From: Prostheceraeus crozeri
Taxonomy: Eukaryota > Platyhelminthes > Polycladida > Euryleptidae
DNA: 64,000 bases
Reading direction: 5' to 3'
Assembly (NCBI GenBank): GCA_907163375.1
Contig: CAJQUW010009024.1
Location: forward strand, 5,001 to 69,000
In this document: positions 30,976-42,615 of the stretch, piece by piece
How the letters are laid out: the number at the start of each line of letters is the position of its first letter
Numbering within the stretch: position 1 is the first letter of the stretch
The notes under the pieces: model-generated
Seen by the model: the letters and a program-made list of their open reading frames with translations, nothing else
What the model was told of the DNA's origin: nothing
Database searches by the model: none
Translations under genes and position numbers: made by a program

Positions 30976-31386
30976 TGCTACAGCAGGTCATCGAGAGAGT
31001 CGAAAAATGTGCTCTAAAAGTCATTCATCCTGCTTTGTCCTACGATGAGGCTCTTGAACTGACCAAAACACCTCAAATTATCACGCATTTGAACAAAATG
31101 GTCCTTACTCAATTTATGAAAATGAAGAAAGCTGATCATCCTCTCCACCATCTTATCCCTGTCAGACAGGAAGACATTAGTCGGCGAGACACGAGAGGGT
31201 CGAACAGACTGCGAATTCCACGTCATCGTTTGATACGTCGAAGGAAATCCTTTGTGGCGTATGCCACACAACTTTATAATTCAAACAGTGTTGTGTAGCT
31301 TTTTATTTTTTATGTGATGTAACTACAAATGTGTCTGTAACTACAAATGATTTAATTCATTTGAGAATAAAAATCTCTCTCTCTCT
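30976..31386 (+). mobile_element. LINE-5: 3' tail inserted in the gypsy integrase
   Basis: The frame 30960-31298 switches from gypsy sequence to a LINE C-terminus: IERVEKCALKVIHPALSYDE, ADHPLHHLIPVR and RRKSFVAYATQLYNS. It ends with AATAAAAATC and (CT)n at 31370-31390. ATCTAT occurs at both junctions and may be a short target duplication. Only the last ~110 codons inserted, typical 5' truncation. Confidence 0.75.
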
Positions 31387-31683
31387 CTCATCTATTCCAA
31401 AAACATGTTTGTTGCAGTATGTAATTGATTTTCGCTGGAAGTTATCGGAGGTTTGGGAGTTAGCTAGAAGCAATTTGAAATCGAATCAAGATGTTATGAA
31501 ATGTAGATATGATTCAGAGTCGACTGATCGAGATTTCAAAGTAGGACAGAAAGTCCTCGCTTTATTACCCATTTGTTGAAGTTCTTTACAATGTCGATAA
31601 GTTGGTCCGCATGTTATTAGCAAAAAGTTGGGTGATCTAAATTATGTCATTAGTACGCCTGATAGGCGCAAGAAAACTCAATT

Positions 31684-32238
31684 GTGTCATGTCAATGTGT
31701 TGAAATTGTAACCTTAATTGATAGAAACGTTGATATCACCAATAATGTGGTTGATATTGCTAATAATAACACTTTGCGATCAGTGAGTGTAAATGTTCTC
31801 AGTTTGAATGATAAAGATAAAGCGATTCATAGCACCTGTGATGATTCGATAGATTGCATGAATTTTGTGCTAATCTTTCAAACTCAGACACTTTACAGAA
31901 TCTGGAAACAAAGTTGTCACACTTATCAGCAGATGAAAGAGATATCTACATTGATTTCTGCATATTCCGAGATATTTTCGGATGTGCCATCAAGAACTGA
32001 CGCGGTGTTCCATGATGTTGATGTCGGTGATAGTTTACCTATCAAGCAACACCCGTACAGGCTCAATCCAATAAAAGAGCAATATTTGCAAAAAGAAATC
32101 GAGAATCTGCTCAAAAATGGATTAATTGAGCACAGTAACAGCAACTGGAGCTCTCCATGTATACTACGGATGGGACTTACCGCATGTGTGCAGATCACAG
32201 AAAAGTCAACAACATCACAAAAACTGATTCATTTCTAA
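31684..32238 (+). pseudogene. Gypsy fossil: integrase-RT linker and RT fingers
   Basis: Contains YSEIFSDVPSRTDAVFHDVD, IKQHPYRLNPIKEQYL and SNWSSPCI, the linker and first RT block of Gmr1-like gypsy polyproteins. The preceding integrase C-terminal region ends near 31700. Part of a broken fossil. Confidence 0.8.
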
Positions 32239-32295
32239 TTCCACGTATGGACACTTACATAGACAACATTGGAAATGCTATGTCACTAATTTTAG

Positions 32296-33765
32296 TACAA
32301 TCAATCTGTAAGGTAAAAGCAATATACTAAACTGAAAATGATAAATGCCAGTAATTAAATCAAAATTTATCATGCATGAATTCTATCATGTCAATTAATT
32401 GGGCACAAAGTAATCTACATGTAACTCTATTAATGTAAAATCCTATCCGTAGTCTTGTGAGGCTTCAATAGGTAAGGGACTAATGCAAGTACATGCGATA
32501 TAGTAAGGACTTAGCTTAATTGGAATCACTTATACAAATTATGAAAAATTGCTTACTTGAACGTTCCACGACTACGAATTCCACTGCTATACTTATTACA
32601 ATGTGTGGGTAATACTTTATCAAGTTGGTCAACTTTGTTCTAACGATGACGGTTGATTGGTCATTATAAAATTGACACCGCACAGACCTGTCATCTGCCG
32701 ACTAAGTCTCCCTCCTGTGATTGTTTAAGAAGATAGTAGTGTTTGAGATTAGGATGAAAATAAAGTTATGAGATCCTGACAAGGACGCATGGTTCGTTCT
32801 CTACAGGTGTTAAGAATCATTCAAAAGTTCAGCAAATCGTGTCTAAGAATGAAGAAAAATGTGATACTTAAAATGATTAAACTTGTTAGTAATGAATTCA
32901 TCAACAGGAACTCGACCAGGATGCGCGTTTCGGCCCCTAATTCCTAAACGCTCAGACTTGTTCGAGTGGGGTCCTGCACATTTATTATGTACAGACTCAA
33001 TGACACCAACTTTAAATGTTAATACAAACAAAATATACGATGAAAATTAAATAAAAATGGCGGAAACTATTCAAGCTGCAGGAAAATAACATAATAAATA
33101 ATTAAATTGAAAATATATAAGTAATTACGCCGACAATGAACTAATTGCGGAAAAATTAGAATAAAGGAAAATGACATAATGGAAGATAATTGAATTAAAA
33201 ATAAATACAATAATAGCAAAATTATAATCGAAACTGTTATGGCATTACAAGTAAGAAAGGTTTGTCACAATTGGCATAAGAACAGTGTACGAAAGTCTGG
33301 AGTCAAGGGATCCGGAATCTTTCATACCTGTAGTCATAATCGGTAGTTCATGCCAAAGTCGATAAATTCGTTGTCTAGAAGGATTTGTAATTGTGCATTT
33401 GCCATATGTTTGTTACTTAAAGGTTTCCATCATTATCAGAGCGTGCTGTAATTTGTCTGGCAGCATAGAGTTCGAATTTTCTCAAAATCTTGTCATGTCT
33501 ATGCAGTGCTCTTTCTGCAGATATTATTAATTCCTTGCTGCTGTATCCCCTTGATCCTAGCAATTTGAAACTTTTCTTCGAATGACGAAATCTTCTAATG
33601 AGGAGCAGATGCGACCAATGAGCTAAATACTGAAAACGTTAACTCCAATTTTGTGGAGCATATTATTCTCAGGAAATGTCAAAAATGTTACTGGAAAGTT
33701 GAAGTCGTCCACTTTGTGATATACAGAAGTCTTGAGGCCCGTGCTGATAACTTTCAATTTAACTT
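32296..33765 (-). mobile_element. PLE-7 relic inserted in the gypsy RT
   Basis: The insert splits the gypsy RT. On its minus strand, around 33640-33420, an open stretch reads RGYSSKELIISAERALHRHD and KILRKFELYAARQI, which resembles a PLE RT thumb. At 32967-32910 (minus) a PLE end motif has CTGAGCG, CGAAACGCGCATC and outer helix ACTCGA/TCGAGT. No nuclease is recognisable. Family assignment is tentative; exact edges are uncertain by tens of bases. Confidence 0.5.
32910..32967 (-). ncRNA. Decayed hammerhead-like motif (PLE-7 end)
   Basis: GAAACGCGCATC keeps GAAA, a short helix III and cleavage triplet ATC. Outer helix I is ACTCGA/TCGAGT. The CTGANGA box reads CTGAGCG, so the core is damaged. 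Confidence 0.35.
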
Positions 33766-33795
33766 AAGTTCGATTTACTGAAAGGCTTCTGGCAA

Positions 33796-33987
33796 GTGCC
33801 ACTGACTGAACACGTTAAAGAAATATCCGCTTTTGGAACTTCGAGTGGTCTATATCAGTATAGGATCATGCCAATAGGAATGAAGAATTCTCCTGCCACC
33901 TTCCAAAGCTTGATGAACGGCATTATTCGCGATATTCCTAACTGCGAAGTGTATATAGACGACATTGTGATTTGCAATGAATCGTGA
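33796..33987 (+). pseudogene. Gypsy fossil: RT palm
   Basis: Contains GFWQVPLTEHVKEISAF, MPIGMKNSPATFQSLMNG and VYIDDIVI, the palm blocks with the catalytic YIDD at about 33950-33961. They follow LLKGFWQ of the standard gypsy RT. Belongs to the Gmr1-like fossil. Confidence 0.85.
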
Positions 33988-34003
33988 TCAAGTCACGTTG
34001 AAA

Positions 34004-34244
34004 CATAGAAATAGATTGTTTAACTGAAGTTGACTAGAATAGAAATTGACTTAAGGTCGCGGCACATCCGGGGGAACTAAGTTGGGGCATGAATGACCGA
34101 TGAAATTCTTTGATTTACACATGTGACTGATTCTAACCCAATGATACAGCCGTTGTATCTAAGTGAAAATGCGTGTGATTTATGTGCCACTATTGTGTAT
34201 TCTAAACCTCCGTTCTAGAGGTTTCATTGTTGTCTATTTCTATG
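34004..34244. mobile_element. 241-bp hAT-type MITE inside the gypsy fossil
   Basis: Ends are perfect 12-bp inverted repeats CATAGAAATAGA (34004-34015) and TCTATTTCTATG (34233-34244). They are flanked by 8-bp direct repeats CGTTGAAA (33996-34003 and 34245-34252). The 8-bp duplication indicates hAT mobilisation. Gypsy sequence continues on both sides. Confidence 0.85.
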
Positions 34245-34426
34245 CGTTGAAACTATAAAGCTGTTATTTGAGAAACTGAGAGATGCAAAGTTGACCGTTC
34301 ATTTGAAAAGGAGTGAATTTGCTTGTGCAACTCTAGTATATCTGGGTCATGTCGTTGGTCAAGGGACAGTGAAACCAGTGGATGCTGAGGCTGATGTAAT
34401 ATTGAATTTTTTATGAATCTTTTCCA

Positions 34427-35014
34427 ATGGACAAGAAGCAGCTTTTGCGATTTCTTGGAATGGTGGGTTATTACCGAAAATTTTGCCCAAATTTCGCAGG
34501 CATTACAGCTTCTTTGACACGCCTCTTGTCGAACAAAGTAAAATTTGAATGGACATCTTCATGCAATGAGGCATTCGAGAAAATTAAGACTATTTTGTGC
34601 CATGAACCAATCTTGGCTGCTCCAGATTTTCAGAAATCATTCAAGATTGCTGTCGATGCAAGTGACATCGCCATTGGTAGTGTTTTGTTGCAGGAAGGTG
34701 ACGATGGTGTCGATCATCCTGTTTGCTTCTTTTCAAAGAAATTGAATCGTCATCAAAAAAATTATTCAACAATTGAAAAGGAGTGCTTTGCGATCATCAT
34801 TTCTTTGCAGCTCTTCTCTGTTTATGCTAATTCGTCCTATTTGACGATTTATGTTTTTAGTGATCACAATCCCTTAACTTTCTTGCAGAAAATGAAATGC
34901 AAAAATCAAAGACTTGTGCGTTGGAGTTTGATGCTCAAAGAATATGATTTAGTAATCAATCATATTAAAGGGAAAGACAATATAATTGCCGATTGTTTGT
35001 CGCGTCTTTCATGA
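34427..35014 (+). pseudogene. Gypsy fossil: RT connection and RNase H
   Basis: 195 codons: LLRFLGMVGYYRKFCPNFAG, LAAPDFQKSFKIAVDASD (RNase H first Asp), YSTIEKECFAII (Glu), VFSDHNPLTFLQ (Asp) and KGKDNIIADCLSRLS at the natural C-terminus, just before the purine tract and LTR. This is the best kept segment of the fossil. Confidence 0.85.
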
Positions 35015-35434
35015 GTTTGTATTTTGGCATGGTAAATCTTTTTCTTTTATGGGGAAGGGTGTTACATAAGTCATGTGCATGAAATCTCTTCTTGTACGTA
35101 TGTTGTCTATTTTATTCTAAGCTTGCCATGTCATGATGACTAGTTGATGTACATGCAGACCTATGTTTATCAGTTCTATGTCATTCACATAATGGCTTGG
35201 AGATTTGAATTTTAAGACTGCTAAGGACTTGCTATCAAGATCTGATCACGCTAAGTGATGTCGGTATTTCTTGTTCTAATCATTATCCGAAGTTTTTGAT
35301 AATGTAAGTTACATTTATATTGTCTACTTTTACACTTAATTGATCGCAGAGTTTTTAAGTAACTTCATTAAATTTTTCTTTATGTTGTCGTGTGTTTGGT
35401 TTTCCTTCCAAACACATTTACACGTAGCATAATT

Positions 35435-35610
35435 TAATCGCTGCATACGAAAATTACATACAAGCATACTTTTGAAACCAACATTTGATACGAGATTCTC
35501 GCATCTTTACAGAGATCTGGTATGTTTTTCATACAAAATCTCACTTACTTTCGTATGTGATTGGCATGTAGCGAGACGAACTATTCTATCTGTGATTGGA
35601 ACAAATATTT
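35435..35610. repeat. Partial MITE of the GATACGAAAATTAC family
   Basis: TACGAAAATTACATAC, GATACGAGATTCTCGCAT and TTTCGTATGTGATTGG in the order of the 36066-36236 element, but the terminal CACTGTAAATC is not intact. It directly follows the gypsy 3' LTR. Confidence 0.65.
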
Positions 35611-36065
35611 ATTTCTCTTATCACATTCTTGTTAAGCCTTGTCTCAAACACTCTATTGTAATACGAGTATATACAGTATACACATGTATACAGACTGTTT
35701 CATAAATAATTGCACAAAAGAAGCCAGCCTTTAAGAAATGTAATTTTCGTTTTGAAGTCATAGTTCAATTTTGATATATGAAACCTTATGTTCCATTGAT
35801 TATTCTGACATATAGTTTGCTTTCTTAAGTGGTCAGTTGTGGTCAGTAGGCCTTCCGAAAGAAAATTGAGCGTTTCCTTTGATGCAGGATCTCGACATGA
35901 AGGTATGGTCATGGATGAGATGCGATTTTTATGAATTTAATGTAGGTTATATGAATATTACAGAAAGACCAAATTTGAGGAAGCTGTGGTTCTAGTTGCT
36001 GTTAGGGAGAATTAGTCCTGGATAGATTCAAAGCTGTTTTTCATAGATGCAAGGTACCAAGCCTA
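35611..36065. other. Unannotated stretch
   Basis: AT-rich, no recognised gene or repeat end. Confidence 0.5.
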
Positions 36066-36236
36066 CACTGTAAATCACTGGATACGAAAATTACATACAA
36101 ACATATACCAAAATCACATACAATTTGAAACTAACATCTGGTACGAGATTCTCGTATGCTTACAGAGATCTGGTATGTTTTTCATACGAAATCTCGCTTA
36201 CTTTCGTATGTGATTGGAATGTAGCGATTTACAGTG
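36066..36236. mobile_element. Complete 171-bp MITE, TA-flanked
   Basis: Starts CACTGTAAATC and ends GATTTACAGTG (11-bp terminal inverted repeats), flanked by TA on both sides as in Tc1/mariner insertions. Inside are short palindromes such as GAGATTCTC. Relatives lie at 30594, 35435, 39258 and 40080. No coding capacity. Confidence 0.8.
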
Positions 36237-36333
36237 TAGATAGTAAATTATTCTTTAAAATTCTTATACATGTTCTAATACTTGCACTTAAAATCACCGG
36301 TACTATTTTATGTCTACCATGTTTTCATTACAG

Positions 36334-36614
36334 AAGAAATGACAAAGGCAAAGCTGGATGTCCTCAATTTGGCCATGCTCAACAGGAATTTATGTGACAG
36401 GGAATTCCACGATCGGATTCCACCCATGTTGGCGGTCACGACACAGCTTTTACTGGATGAGTTCTGTCGATTGTATCCGAGCCATGCTGATTTTCTAACT
36501 GAAGTTTCGTCATTCGTAAAAAGATACAAGGTGGAATCGATGCAGCATCTTGAAAAGATACAAAAAACTGTGTCACCGAAAAAATCGACAACGACATTTT
36601 TGACAAGAATACCG
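36334..36614 (+). CDS. Putative host exon A
   Basis: Preceded by a pyrimidine-rich tract and CAG (36331-36333) and followed by the strong donor GTAAGT (36615). It begins after the first base of a codon and ends on a codon boundary. It encodes about 94 residues with EFHDRIPPMLAVTTQLLLDE and LTEVSSFVKRYKVESMQHLE, and a Lys/Thr-rich end. No family is recognised. Codon content looks less AT-biased than the flanks. The window shows no upstream exon, which may be far away beyond the gypsy fossil. It could also be part of an unrecognised element. Confidence 0.4.
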
Positions 36615-36747
36615 GTAAGTAAAGCGGACGACTATGTATAGGCTATAACTAGACGCCATGTCGAGCTTTATAAGCTGATTTAAATAGGAAAGGATTTAAA
36701 TTACAGGCTTTTCCAAAGAGAATTATAATTTTGTGCTTACCTTGCAG

Positions 36748-36777
36748 AGACGGGATGTCCTAATGACGATAACACAG
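36748..36777 (+). CDS. Putative 30-bp micro-exon B
   Basis: Flanked by TTACCTTGCAG and GTAAAA. Exactly ten codons (RRDVLMTITQ), in phase with exon A after a 133-bp intron. Supported only by splice signals and phase. Confidence 0.3.
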
Positions 36778-37648
36778 GTAAAATTTTATTTTAAGCAGGC
36801 TTGCGCAACGATCGTCTGAAGGATAATTCAACCCTTAATCAATACATCTTAATCTGAACATCATGCTGACACTAATGTCACCCAAATGGACCATAACAGC
36901 GTTGCATCAAGTTTATCTATAGCGAGTTTAACCAGAACAAGAGAGATTAATCAAATTCAGAAAGACATTTACTGTCGTAAGTTCTTACTCTAAGATTCAA
37001 GTTTTCCAAAACTAAGGTAATACACCTCTAGTGTGGAACTATAACATTGAAAATAAAATGAGAAATTGAAGGTACAATCACATAAATGAATCATTTGAAA
37101 ATAAAATAAATGAATATAAAGACAGGTGAAAAAATGAAAAAATTCAAATTATGCAATGGAAAAAACAAAATGAAATTTAAATTAAAATAGTAATAAAAAC
37201 TGGAATTATTTTGTATTATCCACTGACAATTTTTACATTGATGATAAGTCAATGTTTAATTCAGTTGACATAATGTTATTAACGCCAGTGTTCCGTTCTT
37301 CATTTGGCATCAGGTGTATTTCTGCTTATAATAAGTCGATAATTCGATAATTTTTCGTTAAACTATCTTACTTCTAGCACTAAAATCATCCTTCGATCCT
37401 GACTTATTTGTTTTAAATCACGTTCCAAGGTGCTGTTGATTTATCCTATCTTTCAATTTTTTGTATTTTTACTATGAATGTTGAGTTGAAAACCTATCTG
37501 CGAACGCAGACATCCGATGTCACACTGATGGCATCATTTATTACAAGATTTTTGGGGGTCGAAATTTAGTTATTTCAAACAAATCTCATACCTATGATGA
37601 TAACGTATTTCATTATTTTGTAGACTCAAAATACTATTTGTATTTCAG

Positions 37649-37702
37649 AATAGTGCTGATGCCAATGCAGCAAGCAAACTTCGGCCCAGAAATGGCTTTT
37701 GA
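37649..37702 (+). CDS. Putative terminal exon C
   Basis: Acceptor TTTGTATTTCAG precedes it. In phase 0 it encodes NSADANAASKLRPRNGF and a stop. An overlapping frame stays open to 37901 and starts in the intron, so the true frame is undecided. The intron before it would be 871 bp. Confidence 0.3.
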   Translation, partial: NSADANAASKLRPRNGF

Positions 37703-38023
37703 CGATCATTATTACGGCGTTCGTTCAAGGAAAGGCCTGGAACTTGTGGCGCCAATGGTACATGTGCAAGAACTGATCGCGATCGGTCTCAGAGTTTACT
37801 ATATTTTGGACCCTATATGCCCTGCCGCCTATGCCCAGTTGCATGGCCTTTTCGAGGAGTCGATCCTTAACAGGGAGCTTGTTAAGGGACTCCTTCCTTA
37901 ACAAGAGAGCTGTTCTTAAAAGTTTCATGACCTTGTGAGGTCTTAATTCTAGTGAACCTTCTGTGTCCAGTTATTTGCATTATTTCACTCCTACGGGTTA
38001 CTCAGAGCTATAGAAGATTCATA

Positions 38024-38540
38024 TTACTCTAGAATTGAATTAACAAAAAAAAATTCAGATCTCATTGACTTGTCTCCATCAGAAACCTGTTCGCACGCCT
38101 CTTGAAAGTGACACGATTGTACTAGTCGGGGAAAATGGTCTGTGGAAGCTGATTCCAGAGCTGTGCCGTGCGAACAAAGAAACTTTTCGAGATGCTTACT
38201 GTATGTGTACGTTCTAAGCTCACATGATAGCACGTGAGTGCGTTCGCTCTGCGCGTGTTTCTAGAGAAGATATTAGGTTTTGATACGCACTCATTTACTG
38301 CAGAGCTGCCTCTGTGGAAATAGTATCGGTAGAAGAGACGTAGAACTACAGTCCGCTAGCGAGTCTTTCTCCCATAAGATTCTTGATATGTCTCTCAACC
38401 TTTTCGAGAAGGTTGAGATATGTTTGTGGAGCAGCAGGCCACAGATGGCAACAATACTCCATCAGTGGACGGATGGTGGATTCTGAGTTAGTTACACACT
38501 GTAAAGCAGACTTGATTTTGTAATTGTCATATCTCATGTC
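38024..38540 (-). mobile_element. LINE-6: 3' fragment
   Basis: Minus strand: STIRPLMEYCCHLW and YLNLLEKVERHIKNLMGERL (38537-38346), then a tail with SLERTHTVSISKSFFVRTAQ and LWNQLPQTIF in another frame. This is the standard C-terminus of a CR1/L2/Jockey-type LINE RT. It is 5'-truncated and broken, and lies just downstream of putative exon C in the opposite orientation. Confidence 0.75.
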
Positions 38541-39257
38541 GTCATGAAACTTTCAAATTGGTGTTCATCATCTGAATAACTTAAATCCACCTTGATTTGT
38601 GCCTGACTGGAAATCTAGACTTGATTTTGTCATTGTCATACTCATGTCGTCAATATGCTCTATTTCCATATTTATTTGTTCTTTCTTTGTAGTCTACTTG
38701 ATGTTCAATTTGTAGCGAATTTATCATTTCCAAAATTATTCCCGAATATAATGGGAACCTCACAGGAAACTGCCGTTATGCGAAATAACGGCAAAATTCC
38801 TCTAATTGAAAGGGGAAAATGACGAGAACTATAACATTAAAACAGCAGCAAATATAGCGGATAATAATAAGAAAATAACAATAAATATAACAGGAAGCAG
38901 GTGTTAAATCAGAGGAATGCTGTTGTTATATAAAAACGGCATTTTTTTATGTGTACAAAAGGATCAATTTTTGCCGCAGTAACTTGCGTCAATAACTGAA
39001 GAATCTTGACAGCTTGGCTACTCAATCAGAAATGACCAACTTTCGTCAATACTTGTTAGAAAAGTTACTACAGAATTACTGAAATAGATTCAAAGATTTA
39101 CAAACTAGAACTTTGTGGAGCGCCGCTCGATATCCGCTTCAAAAGTTTAAAATTCCATCGATTCATTTGAGTTGAACCGGTTAAAAAAGCGGTTTTCAAG
39201 AAACATCCGAGAAAGTTCAATCAATATGCTAATTGCTCATCTCAAATTACTCGTGTG
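38541..39257. other. Unannotated stretch
   Basis: AT-rich, no gene or element recognised. TTGATTTTGT-CATTGTCATA-type phrases recur at 38510 and 38620, suggesting a small local duplication. Confidence 0.4.
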
Positions 39258-40165
39258 CACTGTAAATCGCTGGATACGAAATTTGCAAACAACATATACC
39301 AAATTCACACACAATTTGCAACTAGCATCTGATACGAGATTCTCGTATGTTTATAGAGATCTGGTATGCTTTTCATACGAAGGAGCACTTACTCTCGTAT
39401 GTGATTGGTATGTAGCGATACGAACTATTCTATCTGTGGTTGGCTGTTTTACGATGAAATACGAGTTGTTGGTATGTTTTATAAACGAGTCCCTATGCAA
39501 ATTCGTAGAACTTCGTATATGTTTCGCATGTAGAGCTTTAAGTCACGTAGCAAAAAATTATACATATAACATACTAAATAACAAATAATACTTAAACAAC
39601 TTTTTTGAGGAATATCAGTCATATGCATTCTTATGGATGGCATGGTATTCTGAGTATTTGATCTAGACTCGAGTTACTGTGAAATTAATGCCATATGTCG
39701 TCGTTGCTAGTGACATTATGTCCTAATAACATACACACGACTCATAAATAGCTGAACTCCATGAACTAAGTTGATAATTATCATTTCAATAAAACGATAA
39801 CTTTCGAGCTACCATGTTGACTTATCTATCTCAAACATAACTATATTTGCCTTCATTAATTATAATAAGCTTAATTTCAAAATTACATAATACACAATTG
39901 TTGATGGTTGTATACTTATTGATTATTTATGAAATGTATTAGACTTGCGTGTATTGAAATCGAATTCAGTATTGTAAGTTTGATTCTTAACTGTTATTAT
40001 CTTACTACTTACAAAACAGTAGTAAGTGCCATGCACCCTTAAAGCGATATTTATTAGCAAAAGGCATTAAATCATACGAAAAGCATACACATAGATTCAA
40101 AATACACCAAAAATAATTTTGGCATGCATACTTCGTATGTGATTGGTATCAAGCGATTTACTGTG
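39258..40165. mobile_element. Possible long member of the GATACGAAAATTAC MITE family
   Basis: The left end CACTGTAAATCGCTGGATAC and the right end AAGCGATTTACTGTG resemble the termini of the 171-bp MITE, and the first 170 bp resemble it throughout. Inner sequence is unrelated and non-coding. Flanking TA is not clear, so this could be two independent fragments. Confidence 0.45.
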
Positions 40166-41809
40166 ATGATGCAACTTTTTGATGCTATACACGTCCGTTC
40201 CAATTTTTCAACTGAGGATGCAATTTTCAATTGTTTAGTTTTTCACTTATAGGATGATTTGATTTTGTCTTTATCTAAAGGAACAAAATGAAACTGATCT
40301 TTTGACACTGTCCATGAGGCCACAAACGCTTTCTTTCAATACTTTATAAAGATAATTGATTTGAAATTGTGTGTGAGATTCTGCATAAGACGCGTGACAC
40401 GGTGTGTCAACATAAAAGTACGTTGACTCAACGTCTGATGCTCTAAAAAGATTATTCTCCTTTCTCATCATAAGAGGGCAGTTTCTTGAACACTATATAA
40501 TGACTGTTATCTGTAGAAATAATGTGCTAATTGATCAAAAGTTCTCTGTTCTATCTCTCATACTCCTCGTCACTGAAACTTTCGACAGAAATGACTGTCG
40601 GTGGATGGGTGCATTTAAATGACCACAGAATTAAAATGTGCCGGTCTCGGCAAGTAGCTATTCCAAGCTCTTTCAAGGCAAATGGCTACTAAGGCAACCA
40701 CAAGTCAACATTGATAAATGTTTTGGATGGATTTACCAACACCTTCATCACAAGTCAATAGAACACGATTGCTTCAAAGTTCACTTTTGTTGATTAAATC
40801 CGCAGTCATAATGTGTAAGAAATCAGCAATTCGTGAATCAATGAAATGATTGCGTCACACAGTTCAACTCCATACTGAACTGCCTCAGTAGAAAAGCGGT
40901 GGGATTATTCCATAAACTACATGAAATTGATTATGGGGAACTGTGTAGTCGCGAATGTCTAATTGGGAAAGTGTTCCGAGAACTTGGAATCGGAATTGAA
41001 ATGTGTCTTGCGTGCTGCGCATGGTATCTGACAAGACATTGCGTAAGAGAATAATCAGCAAATTTGGAAGTAGTCCAGTTGGGTGGTAGAGTTGATCTCT
41101 CAAGACAATAAGAGAATGCTATTCCTATTATATCAATTCATCTTGACTTTCATAAATCGTACTGAAGAAGAGTTAGAGGAATGTTTATCGTTCTTGTCCG
41201 AAATATTGTATGTGAATATTGTATGCTTCACAAAACATTGTTTTTGATGTTATCATTTGTTGCAACGTCATAACACAAAGTCTGTTGGCATTTAGGTATT
41301 TTAACTCATTTTTTATTTCAAAGTGTTAAAACATACTTTTAGCACACGATAAGGGATTTCTGTAGCATGTTTATCGAATTGCGTTGAGTAATGCTCGAAT
41401 AGAATTTGCACATTAAAAAATTCAGAATGATTTTCTCAAGAGCCATAAATCACAAAAGGAAGCAGACTCACTGACGGCTGACTAAGTTCCTTGTATCACA
41501 ATGTGTTCAAAATTGAAGCTAAATTCATTTCCATAGAGTGCGTGCAAAAATAAAGGGAGGGCGCAAATGGACAGACACCTCGACGAAATTTGGTTTTCTC
41601 TATCTTGGTTCTGCAATCTCCACCTGTAATCTACCTGTAAGTTCTACATGATCTTCTATAATATCGTCATGGACCAGTGTCAGTGGAGGGCATATTAGTG
41701 AATGACCAAGCATAGTTGCCAACGAGGCTGAATTTGTTAATGAAGAAAGATATCCAGAAAATTACGTCTTTATAGAAGAGGCATTAAAGAATTACTAGGC
41801 AGCCAGCAC
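40166..41809. other. Unannotated stretch
   Basis: No gene recognised. A minus-strand frame at 40471-40271 holds NYLYKVLKESVCGLM, faintly like YLCKVLKISFCPLI in the repeats at 52.7 and 54.0 kb. The frame at 41103-40885 is of unknown nature. Confidence 0.4.
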
Positions 41810-42607
41810 AATCGTGTGCAGGGATCGAAAGTAAAACTGTCACAGAATGATGTACACCTCATAGTCTGGCAGCCAGCACGAGTTTCTGCAGGGAACGAGG
41901 CCGAGAATGACACTTTCACAGAATGATGTACACCTCATAGTCCGGCAACCAGCACGAGTTTCTGCAGGGAACGAGGCCAAAAATGAGACTTTCACAGAAT
42001 GATGTACACCTCATAGTCTGGCAGCCATCACGAGTTTCTGCAGGGAACGAGGCCGACAATGAGACTTTCACAGAATGATGTACACCTCATAGTCCGACAG
42101 CCAGCACGAGTTTCTGCAGGGAACGAGGCCAAAATGAGACTTTCACAGAATGATGTACACCTCATAGTCTGGCAGCCATCACGAGTTTCTGCAGGGAACG
42201 AGGACAAAATGAGACTTTCACAGAATGATGTACACCTCATAGTCTGGCAGCCAGATCGAGTTTCTGCAGGGAACGAGGCCGACAATGAGACTTTCACAGA
42301 ATGATGTACACCTCATAGTCCGACAGCCAGCACGAGTTTGTGCAGGGAACGAGGCCGACAATGAGACTTTCACAGAATGATGTGTACCTCATAGTCCGAC
42401 AGCCATCACGAGTTTCTGCAGGGAACGAGGCCGACAATGAGACTTTCACAGAATGATGTACACCTCATAGTCCGACAGCCAGCACGAGTTTCTGCAGGGA
42501 ACGAGGCCGACAATGAGACTTTCACAGAATGATGTACACCTCATAGTCTGGCAGCCATCACGAGTTTCTGCAGGGAAAGAGGCCGAAAATGAGACTTTCA
42601 TAGAATG
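41810..42607. repeat. 76-bp satellite array, left part
   Basis: About eleven head-to-tail copies of a 76-bp unit containing GAGTTTCTGCAGGGAACGAG and TTTCACAGAATGATGTACAC. The first copy is degenerate. The array continues in the same phase after the hAT insertion. Confidence 0.95.
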
Positions 42608-42615
42608 ATGCACAC
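42608..42615. repeat. hAT target-site duplication, left
   Basis: ATGCACAC, repeated at 44976-44983. Confidence 0.9.

Larger units (their letters stand above)
30735..35430 (+). mobile_element. Gmr1-like Ty3/gypsy retrotransposon fossil (IN-RT-RH order)
   Basis: Pol domains appear as integrase (30735-31730), then reverse transcriptase (31930-32295 and 33766-34420), then RNase H (34427-35014). Integrase before RT is the copia-like order that defines the Gmr1 group of Ty3/gypsy elements. A purine-rich tract (35050-35059) is followed by TGTTACATAAG, the likely 3' LTR start. No gag or 5' LTR was found. It is an old, broken copy with roughly ten or more breaks, plus three insertions (LINE tail, PLE relic, MITE). 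Confidence 0.8.

Noticed and set aside
37638-37901. 87-codon frame as a separate gene
   Set aside because: No recognised motif; overlaps the putative terminal exon and the 3' flank of LINE-6. Left undecided rather than called.
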